This document shows positions 17,018-26,020 of a DNA stretch of 64,000 nt, piece by piece (position 1 is the first letter of the stretch; each line of letters opens with the position of its first letter). The notes beneath the pieces were generated by a model, which was given only the letters and a program-made list of their open reading frames with translations, was not told where the DNA came from and ran no database searches. Source of the DNA: JBCCQH01 sp039024435 (GTDB lineage Bacteria > Bacteroidota > Bacteroidia > J057 > JADKCL01); the NCBI GenBank assembly GCA_039024435.1, contig JBCCQH010000003.1:62001-126000 (forward strand), written 5' to 3'. The translations under genes were made by a program, and so were the position numbers.

Positions 17018-18703
17018 ATGAAACGCTCGTTTACCCTATTCAACCTTGCTATCTTGGTTCTGCTGTTCTCCTCGCCGGGCCACGCCCAAAACGAGGCCAA
17101 TATCTGGTATTTTGGTACCAATGCCGGCATGGATTTCAATGGCGGGAACCCCGTTCCCCTCACCAATGGCCAACTCAACACCTTTGAAGGCTGCGCTACC
17201 ATCGCCGACGCTTCCACCGGCCAATTGCTGTTCTACACCGACGGCAGCACGGTCTACAACCGCAACCACATGCTCATGACAAACGGAAACGGCCTTTTGG
17301 GCAGCTTTTCCTCCACGCAGTCGTCGATCATCGTCCCGCATCCCGGTCAGACCAATCTGTTTTACATCATTGCCGCGGACGACGTCGCCGGCCCCAATGG
17401 GGTGACCTATTCGATCGTGGACATGAACCAAAGCGGCGGCTTTGGCGCAGTTACCGCCACCAAAAACGTCAGCTTGCTCGGCGTCGGCACCGAAAAGCTG
17501 ACCACCGCCTGCCACGGAAACGGAACCGACTACTGGGTCATCACCCACGGCTGGAACAGTTCCGATTTCTACGCCTGGCAAGTGGGACTTACCGGTCTGA
17601 ATCCTACGCCGGTCATCTCCACCTCGGGCAGCTTTCATGGCACCAGCAGCTTCAATACCCTCGGCGAACTTGAGGTCTCTCCCGATGCCAGCCGCATTGC
17701 CCTGTGTACGTGGTACGGCACCATCAATGAAGTATTTGACTTCAACAACAACACCGGCGTCGTTTCCAATGCGATTTCCCTTACCGCAACCGGCGAAGAC
17801 TATGGCTGCGCCTTCTCGCCCGATGGCAGCAAGGTCTATTACGTGAGTTGTTGCGCTAGCCCCAACAACGTCGTCCAGTACGACCTGAACGCCGGCACCC
17901 CCGCCCAGGTCAATGCCTCGCGTACCGTCATTTCTAGCACCACCCTCGCCCGGGGCCACGCCCAGATCGGACCCGACGGCCGCGTATACATCGCGCGCTA
18001 CCTGCAGGCCGACATCGCCGTCATCGACAATCCCAATGCCGCCGGCGCAGCCTGCAACTACACCGAAATCGGCTTCAACCTCGGCGGCCGCATTTCTCAA
18101 TTGGGCTTGCCAAACATGGTCAGTTGCCTGATCATCATTTTTGACCTGGAATTCATCACCTTCCACGGTGAACGGCAGGACCAGGGCGCCATCGACCTGT
18201 ATTGGGAGGCGGTAGAAGAGCGACAACAAGGCGAATACGTCGTGGAGCGCAGCCCGGATGGCGCCTACTTTTATCCCATCGGAGAAGTGCCATTTCGCGG
18301 GAAAGGCGAGGTGGTCGCGGCCCGCACCTATACCGATGCCGATCCCCTGCCCGGCTCCAACTATTACCGCATCCGCTTTGTCAACGCCAATGGCGAAAAC
18401 TCCGTTTCGGAGGTACTGGAGATACAGCCCGAGCAGGATTTGCACGCCAGCATCACCGTCTCGCCCAATCCAGTGCCGGATCAATTGCAGTTGCAGATCG
18501 CGATTCCGGAAACCTCCACCGGCAATTGGGAGGTGGAACTGATCGCCGCCGATGGGAAGTTGGTGCGGCACCTCTCATTGGGCTCCCTCGCGCCCGGTCG
18601 ATTCCAGCGCCAATTTGACGTGCGGAGACTTAGCCCGGGCTACTACTACCTCCGGGTCCGCAATGGGCAAGCCACCGCGGTTCAGTCCTTGGTCAAGCAG
18701 TAA
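17018..18703 (+). CDS. T9SS type A cargo with beta-propeller-like repeats
   Basis: 561 residues from the ATG at 17018, which opens a signal peptide (MKRSFTLFNLAILVLLFSS, cleavage near HAQ). The next ~360 residues begin NIWYFGTNAGMDFNGG and contain repeated Gly/Asp-rich strands resembling a beta-propeller (LEVSPDASRIAL, CAFSPDGSKVYYVS, IGPDGRVYIARY). A fibronectin-like region (~385-470) with VVERSPDGAYFYPIG is followed by a sorting domain (SPNPVPDQLQLQI ... SPGYYYLRV). Such proteins are secreted or cell-surface bound. The ligand is unknown. Confidence 0.8.
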   Translation: MKRSFTLFNLAILVLLFSSPGHAQNEANIWYFGTNAGMDFNGGNPVPLTNGQLNTFEGCATIADASTGQLLFYTDGSTVYNRNHMLMTNGNGLLGSFSSTQSSIIVPHPGQTNLFYIIAADDVAGPNGVTYSIVDMNQSGGFGAVTATKNVSLLGVGTEKLTTACHGNGTDYWVITHGWNSSDFYAWQVGLTGLNPTPVISTSGSFHGTSSFNTLGELEVSPDASRIALCTWYGTINEVFDFNNNTGVVSNAISLTATGEDYGCAFSPDGSKVYYVSCCASPNNVVQYDLNAGTPAQVNASRTVISSTTLARGHAQIGPDGRVYIARYLQADIAVIDNPNAAGAACNYTEIGFNLGGRISQLGLPNMVSCLIIIFDLEFITFHGERQDQGAIDLYWEAVEERQQGEYVVERSPDGAYFYPIGEVPFRGKGEVVAARTYTDADPLPGSNYYRIRFVNANGENSVSEVLEIQPEQDLHASITVSPNPVPDQLQLQIAIPETSTGNWEVELIAADGKLVRHLSLGSLAPGRFQRQFDVRRLSPGYYYLRVRNGQATAVQSLVKQ

Positions 18704-18709
18704 GCCGGT

Positions 18710-19732
18710 TTATTCCGCTGCCGGACGCATCCGCTCGATGAAATCGGCTTTCACCCAGTAGACATTCCCCAGCCCGTTGTCCATGCTCCGCATTTTTGTG
18801 CGCAGCCCGGCCAGGGTCACCGTTTCCGAACCCGGATACGCCGTCTCCGTGCGCATACTCGTAAAAAAGAAGTACTGTCCGTCGGTCGTCACCCACGGAC
18901 AGTAGTCTTTGCCTCCGGAATTGATCTCCGGCCCCAGGTTCTGCGCTTCGGACCATGCACCATCCACCCGGTAAGAAATGTACAAATCGATGCCGCCGAA
19001 ACCGGCGTCGGGACGGTAGCCGGCAAAAATAAGGTAGCTTTCGTCCGGCGCAATAAAAGGATCAAACTCGGCGAAGGGGGTATTCACCCCACCCCCGATG
19101 TTTTCTCTTTCCAGCCCCTTTTCACTCACCACCACCCGGAAGATATCGTCGGTTTTGCGCTCGTCGTCCCAAGTTGCGTAGTACAAATTGCCACCGGCCG
19201 TGCTCGAACAATACCAGTCGTTGCGCTCCGTGTTGACCGTTGCACCGAGCCGCACCGCTTCTCCCCACGACACGGCCTGCCGGTCCACGTACCAAATATC
19301 GTAGTCGCGGGGCAGCGTATCACCGGGCGTACGGGGGCGGCGCGAGCAAAAGTAAATCCGCTGGCCATCGGGTGTCATCTGGGGATCGACGTCGCTGTAT
19401 TTTCCGGAAAAATCGGCCACCCGAGGCTCCGACCAGCGCCCCTCTGCGTCCTGCTGACTCACCGCGATCACCCGAAAATCCCCGCGCGGGGCATCGAGGG
19501 AATAGTAAAATTCTTTGCCGTCGGGACTGAACAGGCCGTTGAGTTCATTGTCGAGCGTGGAAATAAAACCGGGAGCAAAAATCGTCGGGGTGTCCCCAGC
19601 AGTCTCTCCGAGCAACGGTCCCTCGGGCAAGCTGGTCGGGACAGTGTCCCCACCACTATTTGTCGGAGTTTCACTCGGGGCATTACAACCGATAGCAAAA
19701 AGCAGGGACAGGAGAAAAGCAATTTTTTTCAT
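18710..19732 (-). CDS. PD40 beta-propeller lipoprotein
   Basis: 340 residues from the ATG at 19732, which opens a lipoprotein signal (MKKIAFLLSLLFAIGC, lipobox Cys16). The body carries WD40-like/PD40 repeats: LFSPDGKEFYYSLDAP, PQMTPDGQRIYFCSRRP, FIAPDESYLIFAGYRP and WVTTDGQYFFFTSMR. PD40 propellers bind glycans or peptides at the outer membrane. The start overlaps the stop of the SGNH gene upstream (ATGA), so it belongs to the acetylation operon and may bind the modified polymer, which is inference. Confidence 0.8.
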   Translation of the reverse strand: MKKIAFLLSLLFAIGCNAPSETPTNSGGDTVPTSLPEGPLLGETAGDTPTIFAPGFISTLDNELNGLFSPDGKEFYYSLDAPRGDFRVIAVSQQDAEGRWSEPRVADFSGKYSDVDPQMTPDGQRIYFCSRRPRTPGDTLPRDYDIWYVDRQAVSWGEAVRLGATVNTERNDWYCSSTAGGNLYYATWDDERKTDDIFRVVVSEKGLERENIGGGVNTPFAEFDPFIAPDESYLIFAGYRPDAGFGGIDLYISYRVDGAWSEAQNLGPEINSGGKDYCPWVTTDGQYFFFTSMRTETAYPGSETVTLAGLRTKMRSMDNGLGNVYWVKADFIERMRPAAE

Positions 19733-20895
19733 GGCGATTGTACGTTGAAAGCGCGAAGCACCTGATCGGTAAAATTGAAAGGATAGCGGTGCATATTTCC
19801 TTCGTTGATGCAAATGATCAACCAGTCCAGCCCGGACAAGGTTTGCCCCAGGTCAAACTGTTGGGGATAGCGAGCGCCTTCCCACTGATCGGAAAAGACC
19901 TCGTAATTGTAGTAGCGGTACTGCGATCCCGGCGCAAACACTTTCTTGTGGACATCTTGGTTGTAGACTTTCCACCAAAAACTGTCCCCGATAACCAAGG
20001 TTTTCGGGCGAAATATCCCGGGACCATCGTCTTGAAACTGCACGGTATGGTAGTGGATCGAATCTGGCGGGATGTCCCGGATCAAATTCAACAAATCTCC
20101 CGCATCCGCGTCGGTGTCACGCATTTGCCCGGAGGGAGTTTGCTCAATTGCACGAAACCGCCGGTAGGTCCGACCATCCCGGCGGTTCATTTCCTGAACG
20201 ATATGTTGCGCCCCGAGCACCGCCCCAAAATCGGTCCAGTGAGTCCCCGTTTTGGGGAATATTCGGAACGAAAACAACTCCATCCGCGCCTTCAGGATAG
20301 CTTCCAGGTCGACGAGGGGAACCCCTTCCCTAAGCAAAGCCGCCCGCATGGCATCGTAATTGTTTGGGTTGCGGCTCGGCAAGACGTACTCCGGCAGCTT
20401 TTCCGGCATACAGCGCAGCTTGCTCGGCGTGAAGACGACTAGCAAGCGGGTTCCCCGCGCGGCGAGAAAATCCCGCAAAAGTGCCGTTTTGCGGGCCCGC
20501 AAGCGGATCTCTTCCTCACCCAGGTAATTCAGTCCCCGCATGGCCTGCATCGAACCACGGCGGAACAACTCGTCACCTTCCCCGATCATGATCGACCGGT
20601 AGACCTCTCCGAAAAGGAAGTAATCCAGTTGGTTGTGCAAGCGCACCATCGCCGGCCGCAAGCCCATCCAGCGGTAGTGGCGCAACTCAAAGTTGTTTTG
20701 GAATTGCCCGCTCAACCAAGCGGTATCAGTGGGGGGAATGGTATCGACCACGTTCTCTACTCCCGCCAATTTGCGCAAGCGCACCGCGCCGGTCCATTCC
20801 TGCAGCACCGGCAGGAACAGCACGCCCAGTACCAGGCCGAACAGTACCCGACTGAGTACCCGGCTGCGGGGCGGAGGAGTTTTTGCTTCGGCCAT
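19729..20895 (-). CDS. AlgJ/AlgX-like SGNH-fold O-acetyltransferase component
   Basis: 388 residues with an N-terminal membrane anchor (~14-32). SGNH motifs are visible: GDSF with Ser305 (VIGDSFWWK), and GTHWTDFGA with His219 and the following Asp, the AlgJ/X-type catalytic arrangement. In alginate and cellulose systems such proteins take acetyl groups passed on by an MBOAT partner and acetylate the exported polymer in the periplasm. The MBOAT gene lies 3 bp upstream, which supports the pairing. No polymer synthase is in the window, so the target is unknown. Confidence 0.85.
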   Translation of the reverse strand: MAEAKTPPPRSRVLSRVLFGLVLGVLFLPVLQEWTGAVRLRKLAGVENVVDTIPPTDTAWLSGQFQNNFELRHYRWMGLRPAMVRLHNQLDYFLFGEVYRSIMIGEGDELFRRGSMQAMRGLNYLGEEEIRLRARKTALLRDFLAARGTRLLVVFTPSKLRCMPEKLPEYVLPSRNPNNYDAMRAALLREGVPLVDLEAILKARMELFSFRIFPKTGTHWTDFGAVLGAQHIVQEMNRRDGRTYRRFRAIEQTPSGQMRDTDADAGDLLNLIRDIPPDSIHYHTVQFQDDGPGIFRPKTLVIGDSFWWKVYNQDVHKKVFAPGSQYRYYNYEVFSDQWEGARYPQQFDLGQTLSGLDWLIICINEGNMHRYPFNFTDQVLRAFNVQSP

Positions 20896-20898
20896 CGG

Positions 20899-22341
20899 TC
20901 AGAACATGTAATAGATAAAAGGCGAAAATCCCATTGTGCCCAGTTCGCTCACGCTCAGCACCAACAGCAGCGCCGCCAGCCCCGCCCAGCCGATGCTGCT
21001 CCAGTTGCCGGTTTGCAGTTCCGCCGTCCGCGTCTGCCATTTCTCCACTCCCGGAATCAAGGCGTAAAAGCTAAAAAAACTTCCCAGCAGCAGTAAAAAC
21101 GCAAATTTATTGCCCAGGGCCAGCCCAAAATCTTCGTAAAACGCAGCATTGACCACAAAGTCAAACGCAAACATCTTTCCGATGATCCGCCAAGCCACGT
21201 CCATATCTGCGGCCTTGAAAAACACCGTGCCAAGCAAAAAAATGAAGAACGTCCAAGGCACACTCACCAGCTTGGGCAGCCGGTTCAGCCATTTCAGGAG
21301 AAAAACCCGTTCCAGCGTGAGCCAGGTACCGTGCCACACCCCAAACACGATGAAGGTCCAAGCCGCCCCGTGCCACAACCCGGCCAGCAGGAATACAATC
21401 CAAAGGTTCAGGTACAGGATCCAGCGGCGCACCGCGATCCGCCGCAGCGGGTAGAACAAATAGCTGCGAAACCAGTCGGTCAGGGTCAGGTGCCACCGCT
21501 GCCAGAACTCCGTAATCGAGGCCGAAATGTAGGGATTGCGGAAGTTTTCCGGCAGTTTGAAGCCCATCATCCGGCCCAATCCCAGCGCCATGTCTGAATA
21601 TCCAGCAAAGTCGTGGAAAATCACAATCGAAAACGCAAATGGCCCCAGCCAGGCCAGCATCGTCGTGAGCTGATCTTCCGGCAACGCAAAAATCTTGTCC
21701 ACTTCCCGCGCCAGGGGATTGGCGATGAGCACCTTGCGCCCCAGCCCGATGGCAAAGCGAAACAGCCCACTCAGCCGAAAATCAATGTTTTCTTGGTGGC
21801 GGCGGTCGCGGATCTGATCGGCGACTTGCTTAAAGCGTACGATGGGACCGGCCACCAACTGGGGAAAAAGCACCACGTAGAGGGCGTACTCGTGGCCTTT
21901 GTCCAGGGGCGGGCGGGCCGACCGCCGCACGTCAATGAGGTAGCTTAACTTTTGGAAGGTGAAAAATGAAATGCCCAGCGGCAGTGCAACCTTCGTCCAC
22001 TCCACCCCCACATAACCCAACTCGTCCAACAGCGCGTTGAAGTTGTCCACGAAGAAGTTGGCGTATTTGAAGTAAAGCAGCAGGCCCAAGTTGTACGCAA
22101 TACCCAGGATAAGCAGGCGATTGGCCTTTTTTGTTGGGGCTTGGTAAAGGGCGCGCGCCAAATAAAAATCTACTGCCGCCGAAGCCATTAGCACAAACAC
22201 AAACCCCGGTGCCCCCCAGGCATAAAACAACCCACTGCCGATCAGGGCTGTCCAGTTGCGGTACTTCAACGGCGTTACCAAATAAAGCACCATGAAAAAT
22301 GGCAGGAAATAAAAGCAAAACAGATTCGACGCGAAGATCAT
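20899..22341 (-). CDS. MBOAT family O-acyltransferase (AlgI-like)
   Basis: 480 residues and about 11-12 membrane helices. Family motifs: FFPQLVAGPIVRF, FAGYSDMALGLGRMMGF, NFRNPYISASITEFWQRWH, and the catalytic His324 in LAGLWHGAAWTFIVFG. AlgI-type MBOATs move acetyl groups from a cytoplasmic donor across the inner membrane. First gene of a minus-strand run MBOAT, SGNH, PD40 lipoprotein. Confidence 0.93.
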   Translation of the reverse strand: MIFASNLFCFYFLPFFMVLYLVTPLKYRNWTALIGSGLFYAWGAPGFVFVLMASAAVDFYLARALYQAPTKKANRLLILGIAYNLGLLLYFKYANFFVDNFNALLDELGYVGVEWTKVALPLGISFFTFQKLSYLIDVRRSARPPLDKGHEYALYVVLFPQLVAGPIVRFKQVADQIRDRRHQENIDFRLSGLFRFAIGLGRKVLIANPLAREVDKIFALPEDQLTTMLAWLGPFAFSIVIFHDFAGYSDMALGLGRMMGFKLPENFRNPYISASITEFWQRWHLTLTDWFRSYLFYPLRRIAVRRWILYLNLWIVFLLAGLWHGAAWTFIVFGVWHGTWLTLERVFLLKWLNRLPKLVSVPWTFFIFLLGTVFFKAADMDVAWRIIGKMFAFDFVVNAAFYEDFGLALGNKFAFLLLLGSFFSFYALIPGVEKWQTRTAELQTGNWSSIGWAGLAALLLVLSVSELGTMGFSPFIYYMF

Positions 22342-22386
22342 TCCCGCTCAAAATGCAACGAATCACTTTCGGATGCAAGGCGGGGA

Positions 22387-22806
22387 TTACTCCACCAATT
22401 CCAGCTTGACTTCCCCAAAATCCGTCTCCAGGAGGTGCTCACTCCGAATACGGAAATACCACCGACGCTTTTCGTCTTCCAGCATGCTGTGGCGCCAATT
22501 CAGGAAAATGGCATCTTCCAGCAATTCAAAGTCGCCGCATTGGTACTGCAGTTCTTTTTTGTCGTTCAACGGCTCATCGTGGTGGGGATCGGAAATGACT
22601 ACTGCCAAATCAATCGGGGCGAGAAAATCTTCCACTTCCAATTGTAGGGCATCGATGGTCTGACTCAACCAAATCCCGTCCTCCCGAAAAAAGTAATACA
22701 GATAGTAAGGTTCTTCCTTGCGTTCACCATTGATGTAGCGCACGTGGAACTGCTGATCGGAACGGTACAGCGCAGAGAAGCGAATCGGAGCCGCGGACAT
22801 AAGCAT
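22387..22806 (-). CDS. Conserved-looking hypothetical protein, 139 aa
   Basis: Acidic, soluble, no signal peptide, rich in aromatic residues (YYLYYFFREDGIWLSQT). A second ATG at 22800 is equally plausible. It ends 45 bp before the MBOAT gene on the same strand, so it could be the first gene of that operon. I do not recognise a family. Confidence 0.6.
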   Translation of the reverse strand: MLMSAAPIRFSALYRSDQQFHVRYINGERKEEPYYLYYFFREDGIWLSQTIDALQLEVEDFLAPIDLAVVISDPHHDEPLNDKKELQYQCGDFELLEDAIFLNWRHSMLEDEKRRWYFRIRSEHLLETDFGEVKLELVE

Positions 22807-23042
22807 TGATTTATTCGGTAAAATTAGAGAAAGTCAGGGAAAACGGTCGGGCACGCATCGGCCGCTATCCCCGATTTTGCCTTCCGGATTCGGTCAATCG
22901 CCGGACCGATGCAAAATTTCATGCCAGGCATTTGCATATTTTGCGTATTTTGAAACTTTAAAATCATTTACCCGGTTGAAGTTTGTGTCTATGTTCACGG
23001 CAAAATGCACGTTTTGCACCGTTTTTACATTTGGTTGAAGCT

Positions 23043-25949
23043 ATGGTTCAGATCTATTTGCACGCACGCAAGCGCACTTTGCGCTATTGTTTCGTCCTCT
23101 GCCTACTCGGGCTGTTTGGGACGTCCCCCCTTTTCGCCCAGGAAGGCGCCCAAGTCGCCATCGATCACGTCCAAACCACCGCCGAGCAGTACGGCTTGTC
23201 GGAAGCGGATGTGCAAGAAATCCTCGTCACCGACAACTATGTTTCCCGTCTGAGCGGAAACCGCCTGGTTTATTTGCGCCAAGCCTACCAAGGCATCGGC
23301 ATTCACCGAGCGGTAATGAACCTCAGTCTTTCGCCGGAAAACAAAATCTTGACGTTTAATACCGCAGCACTTGCCGGCATTGCCGAGCGGGTCAATACGA
23401 CCAGTCCGCTGCTCCAGCCCGACGATGCGGTCCGGGCGGCCGCCTTTGCCTACGGTCTTCCTCAACCGCAAGGTTTGCAGGTGATCCAACCGGAAAGTGG
23501 TGCGGACCGCGCCACTGTTCTCAGCGGTGGGGGCATTTCCCAGGAAAATATCCCCCTGCGCTTGCTCTACGCAGCGACCGACGACGGCGCCCTGCACCTC
23601 GCCTGGGACCTGTCCATCTTTCCGCTGTCCGGCGAGCACTGGTGGAGCATCCGCATCGATGCCCGCGATGGTCAAGTGCTGAACGACAACGACTGGATGC
23701 TCTCCTGTCACTTTGGTGAGCCCGAACTGTCCAGTACCGCGCCCGAGCCGGAGCCCCTCAACCTCTCCGCGCGGGTGATGGCTCCGAACAGCTACAATGT
23801 GTTTGCCGAGCCGGTCGAAAGTCCCAACCACGGGGGACGCTCCCTGCAAACCGCGCCTTGGGACCTCACCGCTTCCCCCTTCGGCTGGCACGACACCAAC
23901 GGCGCCAACGGAGCCGAATTTACCATCACCCGGGGCAACAATGTCCTCGCCCAGGAAGATGCCAATGGCAACAACGGCAACGGCTACTCCCCCGACGGCG
24001 GTCCCACCCTCGACTTTGACTTCCCGCTGAACCTCAACCAGCAGCCCGTGGGGTACCGCGACGCCGCCATCACGAATCTTTTTTACTGGAACAACCTCAT
24101 CCACGATGTCTGGTACGCCTCCGGTTTTGACGAGGTGAGCGGCAATTTCCAGGAAAACAATTATGGCAATGGCGGCCAGGGCGGCGATTATGTCCTCGCC
24201 GACGCCCAGGACGGCAGCGGCCTCAACAACGCCAACTTTGCCACCCCGCCGGACGGCACCCGCCCACGGATGCAAATGTTCCTGTGGAACGCGGCTGGGG
24301 CCACCGTCACCTTTACCGTCAATTCGCCCGGTTCCATCGCCGGAAATTACGGTGCCGTAGCCGCCGGATTTGGGCCCGCTCCCCCCAATACGCCGATTAC
24401 TGCGGACCTCATCCTCGTCGATGATGGCACCGCCAACGGATCCGAGGGTTGCAATGCCCTCACCAATGGCGGCGCAGTAAACGGAAACATCGCCCTGATC
24501 GACCGGGACAATTGCACCTTCGTCAGCAAGGTTCTCAATGCCCAAAACGCCGGTGCCCAGGCCTGTGTGGTCTGCAACAGTGTCGGCGGTGCCCCCATTG
24601 TGATGGGGGGCAACAACGGGGCGATCACGATTCCTTCGGTCATGATCTCCCAGGCCGATTGCAACCTGATCAAAGCCCAGCTCGCCGGCGGCGTCAATGC
24701 CAGCCTGAGCAGCACCGGCAGCAACTTCAACATCGACGGGGACTTCGACAACGGCATCATCGGGCACGAGTACGCCCACGGCATCTCCAACCGCCTCACC
24801 GGTGGCCCCAACAACTCGGGCTGCCTGGGCAATGCCGAGCAGATGGGCGAAGGCTGGAGCGATTACGTCGGGCTGATGCTCACCATTCGCCCGACCGACG
24901 TGGCCACCACCGTCCGCGGCATCGGAACGTTTGCCATCGGCCAGCCGATCAATGGCGGCGGCATCCGGCCGGCTCCCTACACGACGGATATGGGCGTGAA
25001 TCCGTTTACCTACGGCGACATCACCAACGCGGGCGCCATTTCCCAGCCGCACGGCATCGGCTTTTTGTGGTGCAGCATGCTCTGGGAAATGACCTGGGCA
25101 CTGATCAACCAGTACGGCTACGATGCCGACCTCATCAACGGCACCGGCGGAAACAACATTTCGATGGCCCTGGTCACCGAAGGGATGCGCCTGCAACGCT
25201 GCAGTCCGGGATTTGTCGATGGCCGCGATGCCATCCTCGACGCGGATACGGCCCTCTACGGTGGGATCCACAGTTGCCTCATCTGGCAAGCATTCGCCAA
25301 GCGCGGTCTCGGCCTCAGTGCCTCCCAGGACAGCCGCTTCAGCCGCAACGATGGATCCGAGGCTTTTGACGTGCCCAACATCTGCACCCTGTTCCCGGTA
25401 GAATGGCAATCGGTTACTGCCACTCCGCTCGAACGCGACATCGCGGTAGACTGGACGGTCTCCCAAGAAGTCCAAAACCGCGGCTTCCAGGTGGAACGCA
25501 AGGCGGAAGGCGAAGCTGGTTACATCAGCATCGGCTGGGTGGACGGCAAGGGCACTTTTGCTGGCGCTTCCGAATACGACTTTACGGACCGCAACGTAGT
25601 CGCCGGCGTGACCTACAATTACCGCATCCGCCAGATCGACCTCGACGGGGCTTTCCGCTTCTCCAAGGTGGTCGCCGCCCGGATCGAACCCAGCGCGGGT
25701 CTGTTTGCGGAGATGTTCCCGAATCCGACCACCGGCCAACTCAACATCCAGTTCAACCGCATTCCCGAAGCGGCGCTTGAGGTGGAAGTGTTTGACCTGA
25801 TGGGCAGCCGCCTGTTGCAGCGTGAATTTAGCGCCGATGCCGCCCGGAGCGTCCTGCAACTGGACCTCGGCGATCTCCCGGCCGGCACTTACCTGATCAA
25901 GGTCCGCAGTGGACTCGACCGCCTCGTGGAACGCATCGTGGTCGAGTAA
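23043..25949 (+). CDS. Secreted M36 (fungalysin-like) metalloprotease with PA domain and T9SS sorting domain
   Basis: 968 residues from the ATG at 23043 (signal peptide with LCLLGLFGTSPLFAQ). A FTP/PepSY-like propeptide covers ~35-215. The M36 domain has the zinc site HEYAH at 575-579 in GIIGHEYAHGISNRLTGG, and downstream EQMGEGWSDY with the third ligand Glu. A PA domain (~430-550; ALIDRDNCTFVSKVLNAQ) is inserted before the zinc site. A fibronectin-like segment and a type A sorting domain (MFPNPTTGQLNIQF ... LPAGTYLIKV) end the protein. It is an extracellular protease, probably activated by loss of its propeptide. Confidence 0.92.
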   Translation: MVQIYLHARKRTLRYCFVLCLLGLFGTSPLFAQEGAQVAIDHVQTTAEQYGLSEADVQEILVTDNYVSRLSGNRLVYLRQAYQGIGIHRAVMNLSLSPENKILTFNTAALAGIAERVNTTSPLLQPDDAVRAAAFAYGLPQPQGLQVIQPESGADRATVLSGGGISQENIPLRLLYAATDDGALHLAWDLSIFPLSGEHWWSIRIDARDGQVLNDNDWMLSCHFGEPELSSTAPEPEPLNLSARVMAPNSYNVFAEPVESPNHGGRSLQTAPWDLTASPFGWHDTNGANGAEFTITRGNNVLAQEDANGNNGNGYSPDGGPTLDFDFPLNLNQQPVGYRDAAITNLFYWNNLIHDVWYASGFDEVSGNFQENNYGNGGQGGDYVLADAQDGSGLNNANFATPPDGTRPRMQMFLWNAAGATVTFTVNSPGSIAGNYGAVAAGFGPAPPNTPITADLILVDDGTANGSEGCNALTNGGAVNGNIALIDRDNCTFVSKVLNAQNAGAQACVVCNSVGGAPIVMGGNNGAITIPSVMISQADCNLIKAQLAGGVNASLSSTGSNFNIDGDFDNGIIGHEYAHGISNRLTGGPNNSGCLGNAEQMGEGWSDYVGLMLTIRPTDVATTVRGIGTFAIGQPINGGGIRPAPYTTDMGVNPFTYGDITNAGAISQPHGIGFLWCSMLWEMTWALINQYGYDADLINGTGGNNISMALVTEGMRLQRCSPGFVDGRDAILDADTALYGGIHSCLIWQAFAKRGLGLSASQDSRFSRNDGSEAFDVPNICTLFPVEWQSVTATPLERDIAVDWTVSQEVQNRGFQVERKAEGEAGYISIGWVDGKGTFAGASEYDFTDRNVVAGVTYNYRIRQIDLDGAFRFSKVVAARIEPSAGLFAEMFPNPTTGQLNIQFNRIPEAALEVEVFDLMGSRLLQREFSADAARSVLQLDLGDLPAGTYLIKVRSGLDRLVERIVVE

Positions 25950-25976
25950 TCTGCCACCATTCCACACGCATTGTGA

Positions 25977-26016
25977 AAAAATAAGCAGCGCCGATTCCGG
26001 GCGCTGCTTATTTTTG
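25977..26016 (+). terminator. Strong bidirectional-looking terminator hairpin
   Basis: AATAAGCAGCGCC (25981-25993) pairs perfectly with GGCGCTGCTTATT (26001-26013) over a 7-nt loop, flanked by A and T tracts that extend the stem. It ends 4 bp before the pyrD ATG. Confidence 0.88.
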
Positions 26017-26020
26017 TGCC

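Noticed and set aside
17036..18571. A 511-codon minus-strand frame
   Set aside because: It is antisense to the T9SS cargo gene at 17018 and is a by-product of GC-rich codon use.
23103..25967. A 954-codon open frame on the minus strand
   Set aside because: It is opposite the M36 protease gene, whose motifs, signal peptide and sorting domain are clear. The antisense translation has no recognisable domains.
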